A DNA stretch of 64,000 bases from Sphaerochaeta sp032144095 (GTDB lineage Bacteria > Spirochaetota > Spirochaetia > Sphaerochaetales > Sphaerochaetaceae). The notes beneath the pieces are model-generated. The model was not told where the DNA came from. It did not search any database and saw nothing but the letters and a program-made list of their open reading frames with translations. The stretch is taken from positions 8,111 to 72,110 of the forward strand of contig NZ_JAVSNJ010000014.1 of assembly GCF_032144095.1 (NCBI RefSeq), given 5' to 3'. Positions 40,176-48,882 of the stretch are shown here, piece after piece (within the stretch, counting starts at the first letter, position 1; each line of letters opens with the position of its first letter). The position numbers were made by a program, and so were the translations under genes.

Positions 40176-41108
40176 TCAGAACGTATCACCAGCCGCCTTG
40201 GGCGCCGCCGACTTCTTGGAGAACAACACCAAGGCAAGCAGTGTCGCCACATAGGGGAATATCTTGAATACTACCGGTGGCACTATGTTCAGCGAAGGGA
40301 TGACCTGGGAGACGTTGGCAATGGTGGTGGCTATTCCGAAAAAGAAGGTAGCACCCAAAATGCCAAGGGGTTTCCACTGTCCGAAGATCAGGGCGGCAAG
40401 GGAGAGAAAACCAAGACCGGCTACAGTCCCGTTGAACTCCCCTGAGTAGGTGATCAGGATGACAGACCCGCCAAGGCCGGCAAGGGAGCCGCTCATGATG
40501 ACCCCGAAGTAGCGCATCATGTGCACATTGACACCTGCAGAGGCGACTGCCGAAGGGTGTTCCCCACAAGCCCTGAGCCGTAGGCCAAAGGAGGTCTTGT
40601 AGAGAAGGATCCAGGAGAGGCCCCAGATGAGCAGACAGAGCCAGGTTGTCCAATAGGTCTGGCTAAAGAACAGGGGCCCTAGGATGGGAATCCTGGAGAG
40701 CACAGGAATGTTCTTACGGACAATACCCATGAGGATCCGCACGTTTCCGCTTCCGGAGATGGTACGGGCAAGGTAGACGGTAAGGGCAGAGGCCAACATG
40801 TTGATGGCAGTACCGCTGATGATCTGGTCGGCCTTCAGGTTGATGGAAGCGAAGGCATGCAGCAGGGAGAAGACTGCCCCAGCGAGCACGCCCACCATCA
40901 CCCCAAGGGCCAGGGCGTTGATCCCCAAGGTAGCCTCGGTAAGCTTGATGGTAATGGCTGTAGCAAAATATCCGACGAGCATCAGGCCTTCAAGGCCAAT
41001 GTTCGTCACCCCGCTTCGTTCACTGTAGAGGCCTCCGAGGGAGGTGACCAGCATCGGGATGGTATAGGCTATGGCGTAGGGAAAGATACGGGTAAGGGTT
41101 AACCACAT
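40176..41108 (-). CDS. Nucleoside ABC transporter permease 2 (NupQ/YufQ-like)
   Basis: 310 residues, about 8-10 membrane helices, BPD_transp_2 family. Marks: MLVTSLGGLYSERSGVTNIGLEGLM, GTAINMLAS and RLRACGEHPSAVASAGVNVHMMRYFGVIMSGSLAGLGG. Second inner-membrane subunit of the importer. Starts one base after the first permease stop. Confidence 0.93.
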   Translation of the reverse strand: MWLTLTRIFPYAIAYTIPMLVTSLGGLYSERSGVTNIGLEGLMLVGYFATAITIKLTEATLGINALALGVMVGVLAGAVFSLLHAFASINLKADQIISGTAINMLASALTVYLARTISGSGNVRILMGIVRKNIPVLSRIPILGPLFFSQTYWTTWLCLLIWGLSWILLYKTSFGLRLRACGEHPSAVASAGVNVHMMRYFGVIMSGSLAGLGGSVILITYSGEFNGTVAGLGFLSLAALIFGQWKPLGILGATFFFGIATTIANVSQVIPSLNIVPPVVFKIFPYVATLLALVLFSKKSAAPKAAGDTF

Positions 41109-41109
41109 A

Positions 41110-42225
41110 TTATTTCACCTCCTTGTTGTTGGTAGGCTTGGCATCCCTCACCGCTTTTTTCCGGGAGAGGATCTTGAACAGTGCCTCCCAGAGACGCTTG
41201 AAGAGGACACTGGTTGCCGTAAAGTAGATGATGACCGAGATGATGGTATCGGCAATCTCAGGGGGGACCTTGGTCATGGCGTTCATGAATCCCTTGCCTG
41301 ACTGAAGCACCCCGAAGAACAGCGAGCTGAAAAGCACCCCAAGAGGATTGCTTGCACCCAGCAAGGCTACCGCAATCCCGTCAAACCCTTGTGAAGGAAG
41401 GACACCGATCTGCATGTTCCGTGAGTAGCCGGTATAGAAGGAGAGACCGGCCAGACCGGCCAGACCTCCTGCAATCATCATGGAGAGGACCACATTCTTG
41501 TTTACCCTGATGCCTGCATATTCGGCACAGAACCTGTTGGAACCCACAGCCTTCAATTCAAAGCCCAGGGTTGTCTTGTCAAGGATGAACTTGATGATGA
41601 TAACCGAGGCTATGGCTACCAGGAATCCCAGGTTTATGTAGGAACCGGGGAACAGCTTGGTCAGCCACGGGGAGCGTAAGGTCTGCTCGATGGCAATGCT
41701 TGCCGACTCTGTTTCCAAGGAAGGTCCCTTCAGGTAGGCAGGGACAAAGTAGTAGACCGACCAGTAGGCTATCCAGTTCATCATGATGGTTGCAACAACC
41801 TCATGGACATTGAACTTGGCCTTGAGGAAGCCAGGAATTATTCCCCAGACAGCTCCACCGAGGAGACCGGAGAGGATGAGTACGACCAGGTAGAGGGGAC
41901 GGGGCAAAAAGACATGGTGGGCAACCAGGGTGGCACACAACCCGCCGACAAGCATCTGGCCGGAGGCACCGATGTTGAACAGCCCGGTCCTGAAGGCAAA
42001 GGCTACCGAAAGACCGACCAACATGAGGTTGGTGGCAGTAGCGAGGGTGTTTCCGACCCTCTCGATGTTCATAAGCCCGCCACGGAACAAGAACCAGAAT
42101 CCAGTAAAGGGGTTGCTTCCGATAAGTGCCATCAACACAGCCCCTGCAATGAGGCCCAGAACCACCGCACTGATGGCAACGAGGAAGGCATTGCTCTTCA
42201 TTTCTTTGTTTTCTATTTCGCTCAT
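41110..42225 (-). CDS. Nucleoside ABC transporter permease 1 (NupP/YufP-like)
   Basis: 371 residues, BPD_transp_2 family: FRTGLFNIGASGQMLVGGLCA, NVHEVVATIMMNWIA and FELKAVGSNRFCAEYAGI. First permease subunit. Its start overlaps the ATPase stop (ATGA). It has a charged N-terminus and a Lys-rich C-terminal tail (RKKAVRDAKPTNNKEVK). Confidence 0.93.
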   Translation of the reverse strand: MSEIENKEMKSNAFLVAISAVVLGLIAGAVLMALIGSNPFTGFWFLFRGGLMNIERVGNTLATATNLMLVGLSVAFAFRTGLFNIGASGQMLVGGLCATLVAHHVFLPRPLYLVVLILSGLLGGAVWGIIPGFLKAKFNVHEVVATIMMNWIAYWSVYYFVPAYLKGPSLETESASIAIEQTLRSPWLTKLFPGSYINLGFLVAIASVIIIKFILDKTTLGFELKAVGSNRFCAEYAGIRVNKNVVLSMMIAGGLAGLAGLSFYTGYSRNMQIGVLPSQGFDGIAVALLGASNPLGVLFSSLFFGVLQSGKGFMNAMTKVPPEIADTIISVIIYFTATSVLFKRLWEALFKILSRKKAVRDAKPTNNKEVK

Positions 42226-43742
42226 TGTCCACCTTCCTTGCGCTTAACACCCGCCATCATCAGGCCGACAGCACTCTCATCGGTCTCACTGGTCTTCACG
42301 ATGTCGATCAGTTCCCCTGAATTCATGACGGCAATCCTGTCGGAGAGATTGAAGATCTCATCCAATTCAAACGATACCAGCAGTACCGCATGGCCCTTGT
42401 CACGGTGGGCAATCAGTTGGGAGTGGATGTATTCGATAGCACCCACATCAAGGCCGCGGGTCGGCTGCACGGCTATGAGCAGCTCGGGGTCCGAGACAAC
42501 CTCACGCCCGACAATGAGTTTTTGCTGGTTTCCACCGGACAGTTTTCCTGCAAGCGAATAGATACCCTCTCCGCTACGGACATCAAACTGCGTGATGACA
42601 TCCTGGGCATACTGCTTGAGGTACTCGTCATCGAGTATCCCATGCTTGCTGAAAGGAGCGTGATAGAACTCCTTGATGGCGACGTTGTTGAACAGCGAGT
42701 TCTCCATGACAAGGCCCCGCTTCTGCCTGTCCTCGGGAATGTGTCCCAGCCCAACCTCGTTGCGTTTGCGAATAGGGGCATTGGTGATGTCATTACCATC
42801 GAGGACGATGGTTCCGCTCTCAACCTGACGCAGGCCGGTTATTGCCTCGATCAGCTCGGTCTGGCCGTTTCCATCGACACCGGCAATTCCCACGATTTCC
42901 CCACTCTTGACCGAAAGGTTGATGCCCTTTACCCCAAGGGTCTTCTTGTTGTTCATGACCTTCAGGTCGTACAGTTCAAGGATGACCCTCCCTACCTGGG
43001 CAGGCTTCTTGTCGACCTTGAAGCTGACAGGACGACCGACCATCATGGAGGCCATTTCAGCCTGGGATGTCTTCTTCACATCCACCACCCCGATGAGCTT
43101 TCCTCGGCGTATGATGGTACACCGGTCTGCGACGGCCTTGATTTCGTTGAGCTTATGGGTAATGAGGATTACACTCTTTCCTTCAGAGACCAGGTTGCGC
43201 ATGATCTGCATCAGGTCATCGATCTCCTGGGGGGTAAGCACGGCAGTGGGCTCATCAAATATAAGGATCTCTGCATCGCGATAGAGCATCTTGAGGATTT
43301 CGACGCGCTGTTGCATGCCGACCGTTATGTCTTCAATAATCATATCTGGGTCGATGTTCAACCCGTATTTCTCAGAAAGGGCCTTGATCTTCTTCGCAGC
43401 CGAACGGCGATCGAGGAAGAAGTGACCTTCTTTTCCGAGGATAATGTTCTCTGTAACCGTAAAGGGGTGTACCAGCTGGAAGTGCTGATGCACCATCCCG
43501 ATACCCAAGTCGTTGGCATCGTTGGGGCTGGATATGTGGACTTCCCTTCCCTTGACCTTGATCTGGCCCCTATCGGCATGGTACAAGCCGAAAAGGATAC
43601 TCATCAGGGTAGATTTCCCCGCACCATTCTCACCGAGAATTGCGTGGATCTCCCCTTGCTCTACCTGCAGGGTGATATCATCGTTGGCGACAATACCCGG
43701 GAACTCCTTGCGGATGTTTAGCATCTCAATAACATGACTCAT
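42222..43742 (-). CDS. Nucleoside ABC transporter duplicated ATPase (NupO/YufO-like)
   Basis: 506 residues with two tandem ABC domains. The first has Walker A GENGAGKST, a signature-like VGMQQRVEILK and Walker B ILIFDEPTA. The second (from about 255) has a degenerate Walker A-like GVDGNGQTEL, signature LSGGNQQKLIVGRE and ELLIAVQPTRGLDVGA. This layout is usual for sugar/nucleoside importers. It starts 112 bases after the binding-protein stop, behind a hairpin. Confidence 0.94.
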   Translation of the reverse strand: MSHVIEMLNIRKEFPGIVANDDITLQVEQGEIHAILGENGAGKSTLMSILFGLYHADRGQIKVKGREVHISSPNDANDLGIGMVHQHFQLVHPFTVTENIILGKEGHFFLDRRSAAKKIKALSEKYGLNIDPDMIIEDITVGMQQRVEILKMLYRDAEILIFDEPTAVLTPQEIDDLMQIMRNLVSEGKSVILITHKLNEIKAVADRCTIIRRGKLIGVVDVKKTSQAEMASMMVGRPVSFKVDKKPAQVGRVILELYDLKVMNNKKTLGVKGINLSVKSGEIVGIAGVDGNGQTELIEAITGLRQVESGTIVLDGNDITNAPIRKRNEVGLGHIPEDRQKRGLVMENSLFNNVAIKEFYHAPFSKHGILDDEYLKQYAQDVITQFDVRSGEGIYSLAGKLSGGNQQKLIVGREVVSDPELLIAVQPTRGLDVGAIEYIHSQLIAHRDKGHAVLLVSFELDEIFNLSDRIAVMNSGELIDIVKTSETDESAVGLMMAGVKRKEGGQ

Positions 43743-43802
43743 TGGTGGACTCCCTATGAGGACACGCAGCGCGTGTAGGATAATAATGGGCTATAATAGC
43801 AC

Positions 43803-43833
43803 ACAAGGGTCACCTTTGTATGGTGACCCTTGT
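43803..43833 (-). other. Intercistronic hairpin after BMP gene
   Basis: Perfect 12-bp stem ACAAGGGTCACC/GGTGACCCTTGT with 7-base loop (43803-43833), no U-run on the minus strand. Probably stabilises the binding-protein mRNA and lowers ATPase/permease levels. Confidence 0.8.
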
Positions 43834-43854
43834 AATTAGGACAGATAGCGGACC

Positions 43855-44937
43855 TTATTTGAAAAGGCCGTCATTAGCTGCTGCGACCTTGACTTCACCA
43901 CTCTTCATCTTTGCATAAAGCTTGGCAACCTCATCGGTGACGCTCTGGGACAGGTTCGGGTTGCTCACAGGAATTCCGACACCGTCGTTTGTTGCATCAA
44001 GATGGAGGATAGAACCACCAGGGAACTGACCATTGAGCTCAGCCTTGATCATGTCATAGGATGCGCGGTCGAGGTATTTCATTGCTGAGGTAAGGATGAT
44101 GGACTTTCCACCAGCGCTCATCACGCCTTCGTTGTACTGGTCGACATCAACACCGATGACCCATACTTCCTTTCCAGCTGCGACACGGTTCTTGGCTTCA
44201 TTGATGACGCCAACACCGACACCGCCGGCTGCTGCAAAGATAACCTTTACACCCTTGTCGTACATGGAAGCTGCAATCTGCTGACCGGCACTGACGTTGT
44301 CAAAGGAACCCTGATAGAGGTTGTTTTCCTGTTTCATGACAATCTTGGTACCGAAATTTGCATTTGCATATTTCACGCCCTGCTGGAAGCCCCAGTTGAA
44401 CTTCTGGACAGCGGGAATTTCCATTCCGCCAACAAAACCAAACTCAGCATCCTTCATCTGAAGGGCTGCTGCGAAACCAGCAAGGAAGCCGGATTCATGC
44501 TCTGCCCAATAGACACCTACAACGTTCTTCTCGATGCGGAAGGTGGAGTAGTCTGCAGAGTGGGGCTCGCCATCAAGAATGACGAACTTTACCTTGGGAT
44601 ACTTGTCCTGAGCCTCAAACAGGGTGGTCTCAAACTTGAATCCTGGGCAGATGATCAAATTGTACCCAGCATCTACGAGGTTGCCAATTTCCTTGAGGTA
44701 ATCGGCTTCGGTTGTACCAGCTGGCTTGAGATACTTGATATCAAGACCATAGTCAACACCAGCACGCTTGATACCTTCCCAGGTTCCCTGATTGAAGGAT
44801 TTATCATCAATAGTACCTGCATCAGTTACCATTCCAACGCGAAGATTGCTTTTTCCAGCAGCCTCACCTGATCCCTGGGCAAATGCCATGGAACCAAGCA
44901 TGAGGAAGATACAGAGTGCAACAGTCAGTTTCTTCAT
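43855..44937 (-). CDS. BMP-family nucleoside-binding protein
   Basis: 360 residues of the Med/BMP (basic membrane protein) family, whose spirochaete members bind purine nucleosides. Marks: LRVGMVTDAGTIDDKSFNQGTWEGIKRA, the stretch VGVYWAEHESGFLAGFAAALQ, and FVGGMEIPAVQKFNWGFQQGVKYAN. Signal peptide MKKLTVALCIFLMLGSMAFA then QG; the Cys at position 9 lies inside the hydrophobic core and does not make a normal lipobox. Start at 44937 (AGGAG upstream); a longer N-terminus to 44982 is rejected. First gene of the nine-gene operon, under the promoter at 44989. Confidence 0.94.
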   Translation of the reverse strand: MKKLTVALCIFLMLGSMAFAQGSGEAAGKSNLRVGMVTDAGTIDDKSFNQGTWEGIKRAGVDYGLDIKYLKPAGTTEADYLKEIGNLVDAGYNLIICPGFKFETTLFEAQDKYPKVKFVILDGEPHSADYSTFRIEKNVVGVYWAEHESGFLAGFAAALQMKDAEFGFVGGMEIPAVQKFNWGFQQGVKYANANFGTKIVMKQENNLYQGSFDNVSAGQQIAASMYDKGVKVIFAAAGGVGVGVINEAKNRVAAGKEVWVIGVDVDQYNEGVMSAGGKSIILTSAMKYLDRASYDMIKAELNGQFPGGSILHLDATNDGVGIPVSNPNLSQSVTDEVAKLYAKMKSGEVKVAAANDGLFK

Positions 44938-44988
44938 TACGTTTTCTCCTATGTTTCGAATGTGAATATAAAGAGTCGTCACGTCCCC

Positions 44989-45017
44989 ATTCTACAATCA
45001 CCATCTGCCAATGTCAA
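44989..45017 (-). promoter_or_regulatory. Promoter of nucleoside operon
   Basis: Minus strand TTGACA (45012-45017), 17-base spacer, TAGAAT (44989-44994), giving a leader of about 45 bases. The leader is too short for a purine riboswitch. Confidence 0.75.
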
Positions 45018-45122
45018 ATAAAGAAAACGAAATAGAAATTGAGGAAAAGCGCATATTCTGTACTGATACAACTACTTGTATAGAGGGTTCCCTCTTTTTT
45101 CTTTCAGAAATCCAAAAAGGGA

Positions 45123-46238
45123 TTACCCCTTTTCTGCATGTTCTGCCTCTAAGGCGGCCAGGATAAAGGCACCTACGCCCTTAAAGTCATCCTCTACCAC
45201 AGCCTCAGAGATATAGTAGGGGAACGAACCGTCCCTGTAAGGATTGCCTCCAAGACCGGCTACCGAGCAGATCCCTCCAAGATGGAGAGAGCCCTGGTCG
45301 TCCTGCCTCAGATAGGTCTCCTTCAGGCCTTTCAAAGCCAATCTGGCCTGTTTGAGAAAGCTCTCTTTTTGCCTCGCATCCACGACGATGCCCACCCGTA
45401 CGGCCTTGAACAGGACGTAGCAGAACATGCTCGTGCAGGAGGCCTCAAGATAGTTGCCGCCCACCTCTGGCTTATCAATAACCTGGTACCACAACCCGGA
45501 ACCATCCTGGAAAGCCAAGACAGAACCCAGGGTCGAACGAAGGATTGCATGGAGACTCTCCCGTTTCGGATGGTCGGGAGGGAGGAAATCCAGGATATCC
45601 ACCAAGGCCATGCAGAACCAGCCAAGGGCCCTTCCCCAGACATGGGGAGAGAGGCCTGTAGAGAGGTCAGACCACCTCATGCCCCTCGATTCATCATAGG
45701 CATGGTAGAGCAATCCTGTTTTGGGGTCCTTCAGGGTCTGGTAGACCGTCTGGATCTGGTTGGCCAGGTCGTCAAAATCGGCCCCTCTGCCAGAGAGCTT
45801 GGCAAACTGTGCATTGAACGGACCCTGCATGTAGAGCCCATCGAGCCAGATCTGCCAAGGATAGATCTCCTTATGCCAGAACACCCCGCTCAAGGTCCGA
45901 GGTTGTTCGTCCAATTGCTTTCTCAGATTCTTTGCGGCAAGGAGAAATCGTTCTTCCCCACTCTTCTCATACAGAAGAAAGAGGTTCCGCCCTGCATTGA
46001 TCTGATCGAGATTGTACTCACCCTGACGATAGGTCGCGATTGTCCCATCTGCAGCTACGAAAGGGTCATACATCCCATATGCCCAGGGATAGAACTCCTG
46101 GAGATGCAACGTCTCCCCTACTGCAAGACAGGCCTGTATTACCAACCCATGTTCATAGTGCCAACGCATCATATCTTTGGTATAACGACGAGCCACACTT
46201 CTAGCCATGGCAAGCGAGAGGTTTTCACCAGAGTTCAT
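45123..46238 (-). CDS. Glycoside hydrolase family 105/88: unsaturated rhamnogalacturonyl hydrolase-like
   Basis: 371 residues, YteR/YesR-like (alpha/alpha)6 barrel. The catalytic Asp is likely in IWLDGLYMQGPF; substrate-side marks include GLSPHVWGRALGWF and YLEASCTSMFCYVLFKAVR. GH105 enzymes hydrate and release the unsaturated galacturonic acid end made by pectate or rhamnogalacturonan lyases. No signal peptide, so it acts on imported oligosaccharides in the cytoplasm. Last gene of the minus-strand pectin operon. The freed uronate can feed the uxaCBA genes on the other side of the locus. Confidence 0.92.
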   Translation of the reverse strand: MNSGENLSLAMARSVARRYTKDMMRWHYEHGLVIQACLAVGETLHLQEFYPWAYGMYDPFVAADGTIATYRQGEYNLDQINAGRNLFLLYEKSGEERFLLAAKNLRKQLDEQPRTLSGVFWHKEIYPWQIWLDGLYMQGPFNAQFAKLSGRGADFDDLANQIQTVYQTLKDPKTGLLYHAYDESRGMRWSDLSTGLSPHVWGRALGWFCMALVDILDFLPPDHPKRESLHAILRSTLGSVLAFQDGSGLWYQVIDKPEVGGNYLEASCTSMFCYVLFKAVRVGIVVDARQKESFLKQARLALKGLKETYLRQDDQGSLHLGGICSVAGLGGNPYRDGSFPYYISEAVVEDDFKGVGAFILAALEAEHAEKG

Positions 46239-46270
46239 GTTATTTCCTTACTCAAAGTATCTTAGGTGAT

Positions 46271-46302
46271 GATCAGCTGCCCCCATACGGGAGCAGTTGA
46301 TC
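46271..46302 (-). other. Intercistronic hairpin after oligosaccharide-binding protein gene
   Basis: Long stem GATCAGCTGC.../...GCAGTTGATC with one wobble and one mismatch and a 4-base loop, directly after the binding-protein stop. No U-run on the minus strand. Fifth binding-protein gene of the window with such an element. Confidence 0.7.
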
Positions 46303-46316
46303 TCCTGCCTACAAAA

Positions 46317-47897
46317 TTATCGGGTGAGTAGATTGTTTTCCTTTGCAAAGGCAACGCCCTTGTCATTCCACTCCTGTCCACCAAGCTTCTTGAACTCGTC
46401 AATCCATTTTGCCCAGTTGGCGGGATTGAGTACCCTCTTTCCGGTGATGAATTCGCTCAAGCCCTGCTCGTAGAAACGCTTCAGGTCTGCATTGGGAATA
46501 GGAAGGGTGTCGGACCCGATCTGAGCTGTCCAGGCCTTGGTCTGCATCTCGCGCATGACGGTAAGGGCAGACATCTCCTTCTTGCTTGTCTCGGTAACGT
46601 ACAGGGGATAGCGGGCATAGAGCTCGATGTCGCCATTGTAGAAGACCATGTTCCTCAGCTGGGTGACCGTCTGTCCACCAGGTGCGGAGAATGCAAGGTT
46701 AGGATCGGCAAGGCCCTTTGCCACAGGAATGCCATCTGCATCCTTGGTGTAGTTCACCCCTTCCACGCCCCATCCGAGCAGGTAGTAGCCTTCATCGGAG
46801 GCCATCCATTCCAGAAGAGCGGCGATCTTGTCAGCCTTTCCTTCCTTTGCTGCCTTGGCACTGATCGCATAGATGCGGTAGTTGGCAGTATAGGGACCGA
46901 TGGAGGCCTTACCGGTCGGGCCCTTTGGAGGATCGATGACGATCCAGTTGCCTTCCGGGAAGTTCTTGTCAAACGGTGCATAGTTGGCCTGGGCGGCAAA
47001 TGCAGCATTCTGTTCGCGCATGATGCCGAACCGACCCTGCTTCCATGCGGCCCTGAAGTCATCCTTCTTGTAGGAGAGCCAGTTGGGATCCATGATTCCT
47101 TCATCAACAATCTTCTTGAGGAAGACCATTGCATCGTAGAACTCGCCCTTGAGGACATTGAGGCCGGCTTCGGATTCCTTCAGACTCCAGGTACCATCGA
47201 CACCAAATGCTCCGAAGAGGGGCTCAAGGCGTCTGCCTGGCCAAGCCTCAAAGTTGTTGATCTCCTGGAAGGCTCCGTAGCCCCAGGTGTCATTCTTCCC
47301 GTTCTTGTCCGGGTCGTTGAAGGTAAAGGCACGCATGACAGCCAGCAGCTCATCAGTTGTGGTGGGAACTGCGAGCCCGAGGTTGTCGAGCCAATCCTTA
47401 CGGATGAGCAGGCCTTCGTTCATGTTGATCGAACCGGGATCTGCAAGTCCATAGCTCTTGCCGTTGATGCGGGCATGGTTCTGGCTGACCGCGTCATAGT
47501 GGTCTGCAGTCCTGACTGGCATCTTTGCATAGAGATCATCCACCGGTGCTACCAGGCCCTGGGGAACCAGACGGCTGAGGACATCACGGCGAACCATGAA
47601 CAGGTCAGGAAGGTTGTTGGCTGCTGCAGCTGCCTGGATCTTCACATCCTGGTCGTTCTCGTTGGAAGGGAGGGCGGTAAGCTTCAGGTCGATGTTCAGC
47701 TTGTCCTTGATGACCTTGAATCCAACCCAGTCAGCTGGGGGTGGTCCAGCTTCGGTGATGGCTGCCCCGTACCAGAGTTCAACGGATGTGGGACCGGCGG
47801 CCTTGACCTCCTCTTTTGTACCCTGTGCAAACAAGGAGAGGGAGAGAAGCAACACAACAGTTGCCATACCAATTCGTGATGTGCAATGTTTTTTCAT
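46317..47897 (-). CDS. Extracellular solute-binding protein, family 1 (LipO/LplA-like)
   Basis: 526 residues; signal peptide MKKHCTSRIGMATVVLLLSLSLFA then QGTKEE. Large family-1 binding protein: FKVIKDKLNIDLKLTALPSNENDQDVKIQAAAAANNLPDL and DDLYAKMP. Probably binds rhamnogalacturonan oligosaccharides in the periplasm. AAGGAGG 7 bases before ATG. Third in the ABC operon after two permeases, the order seen in B. subtilis yte-type systems. Confidence 0.93.
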   Translation of the reverse strand: MKKHCTSRIGMATVVLLLSLSLFAQGTKEEVKAAGPTSVELWYGAAITEAGPPPADWVGFKVIKDKLNIDLKLTALPSNENDQDVKIQAAAAANNLPDLFMVRRDVLSRLVPQGLVAPVDDLYAKMPVRTADHYDAVSQNHARINGKSYGLADPGSINMNEGLLIRKDWLDNLGLAVPTTTDELLAVMRAFTFNDPDKNGKNDTWGYGAFQEINNFEAWPGRRLEPLFGAFGVDGTWSLKESEAGLNVLKGEFYDAMVFLKKIVDEGIMDPNWLSYKKDDFRAAWKQGRFGIMREQNAAFAAQANYAPFDKNFPEGNWIVIDPPKGPTGKASIGPYTANYRIYAISAKAAKEGKADKIAALLEWMASDEGYYLLGWGVEGVNYTKDADGIPVAKGLADPNLAFSAPGGQTVTQLRNMVFYNGDIELYARYPLYVTETSKKEMSALTVMREMQTKAWTAQIGSDTLPIPNADLKRFYEQGLSEFITGKRVLNPANWAKWIDEFKKLGGQEWNDKGVAFAKENNLLTR

Positions 47898-47951
47898 GGA
47901 AAATCCTCCTTCATGAAAAACTTCAATGTATCTATACGTTGGGATGGGGTA

Positions 47952-48872
47952 TTAGCCCTTCACACTTCCCAACAAAGTACCCTTGGTAAAATATTTCTGG
48001 ATGAACGGATAGGCGATCACCATCGGGATTGCGCTCATGAATACCGATGCCGCCTTGATGGCTGCTATGGGGGCATCACCGAAAGCATTGACCTCAACAT
48101 ACTCGTTCATGCCGCTGGCCATCAGGATGTTCCTAAGAAGGATTGGCAGGGGCTGCAGGCTGTTGTCGTTGAGATAGAGCATCGCGTGGAAGAAGTCGTT
48201 CCAGAACGAGACCCCATAGAAGAGGCCGATGGTCATGATGATGGCCTTGGACAGGGGAAGGATGACTCGGATGAGCACCTGGATCTCCGTAGCGCCATCG
48301 ATCCGGGCAGACTCCTTCAGCTCGTTGGGAAGCCCTTCAAAGAAGGATCGCATGATCAGGCAGTTGTAGGTGCTGATCGCCCCAGGAAGGAAAATTGCCG
48401 CAAGGTGGTCTATCAAGCCGAGGTGGGTCACCAGCAGGTAGGAAGGAATCATCCCAACGTTGAACACATAGGGCACAACGATCAGCAGGTTGAGGAATTT
48501 TCGCCCTGGCAGGGTGGTGATGGAGAGCACGTAGGCTAGCGGTATGGTAAGCAGCAGCGATGTAGCCACTCCCCCGATGAGGATGAGGATGCTGTTCTTG
48601 AATGCCAGGATGAAGCCCTGGTTGCCCAAAAGTGCCTTATAGGCAGCGAACGACCAGTTCCAGGGGGCGAGGAACATCCCCTGCAGGTTATTCCCAATAT
48701 AGTCGTTGGGCCTGAAGGAGAGCGTTATCGTACTCCAGAGCGGGACCGCGATGATAACGAGCAGCACAGCCAGGAAAAAATCAACCAGAAAGTTGAAGGA
48801 GTGGTCTGCCTTGGTCGGTTTTATGGCCACTGAGGTGTTTCCCACCCTTCTGTAGCCTGTAGTCTTTTTCAT
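47952..48872 (-). CDS. Carbohydrate ABC permease (LplC/YtcP-like)
   Basis: 306 residues with six membrane helices; the EAA motif reads ELKESARIDGATEIQVLIRVILPLSKA. Start MKKTTGYRRVG at 48872 with AGGAG upstream, 10 bases past the first permease stop. The cognate ATPase (MsmX-type, shared) is not in this locus, as is usual for these importers. Confidence 0.93.
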   Translation of the reverse strand: MKKTTGYRRVGNTSVAIKPTKADHSFNFLVDFFLAVLLVIIAVPLWSTITLSFRPNDYIGNNLQGMFLAPWNWSFAAYKALLGNQGFILAFKNSILILIGGVATSLLLTIPLAYVLSITTLPGRKFLNLLIVVPYVFNVGMIPSYLLVTHLGLIDHLAAIFLPGAISTYNCLIMRSFFEGLPNELKESARIDGATEIQVLIRVILPLSKAIIMTIGLFYGVSFWNDFFHAMLYLNDNSLQPLPILLRNILMASGMNEYVEVNAFGDAPIAAIKAASVFMSAIPMVIAYPFIQKYFTKGTLLGSVKG

Positions 48873-48882
48873 CTGCCAACTC

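Noticed and set aside
44938..45122. Purine riboswitch upstream of the nucleoside operon
   Set aside because: The predicted leader after the -10 box is only about 45 bases and shows no three-way-junction pairing.
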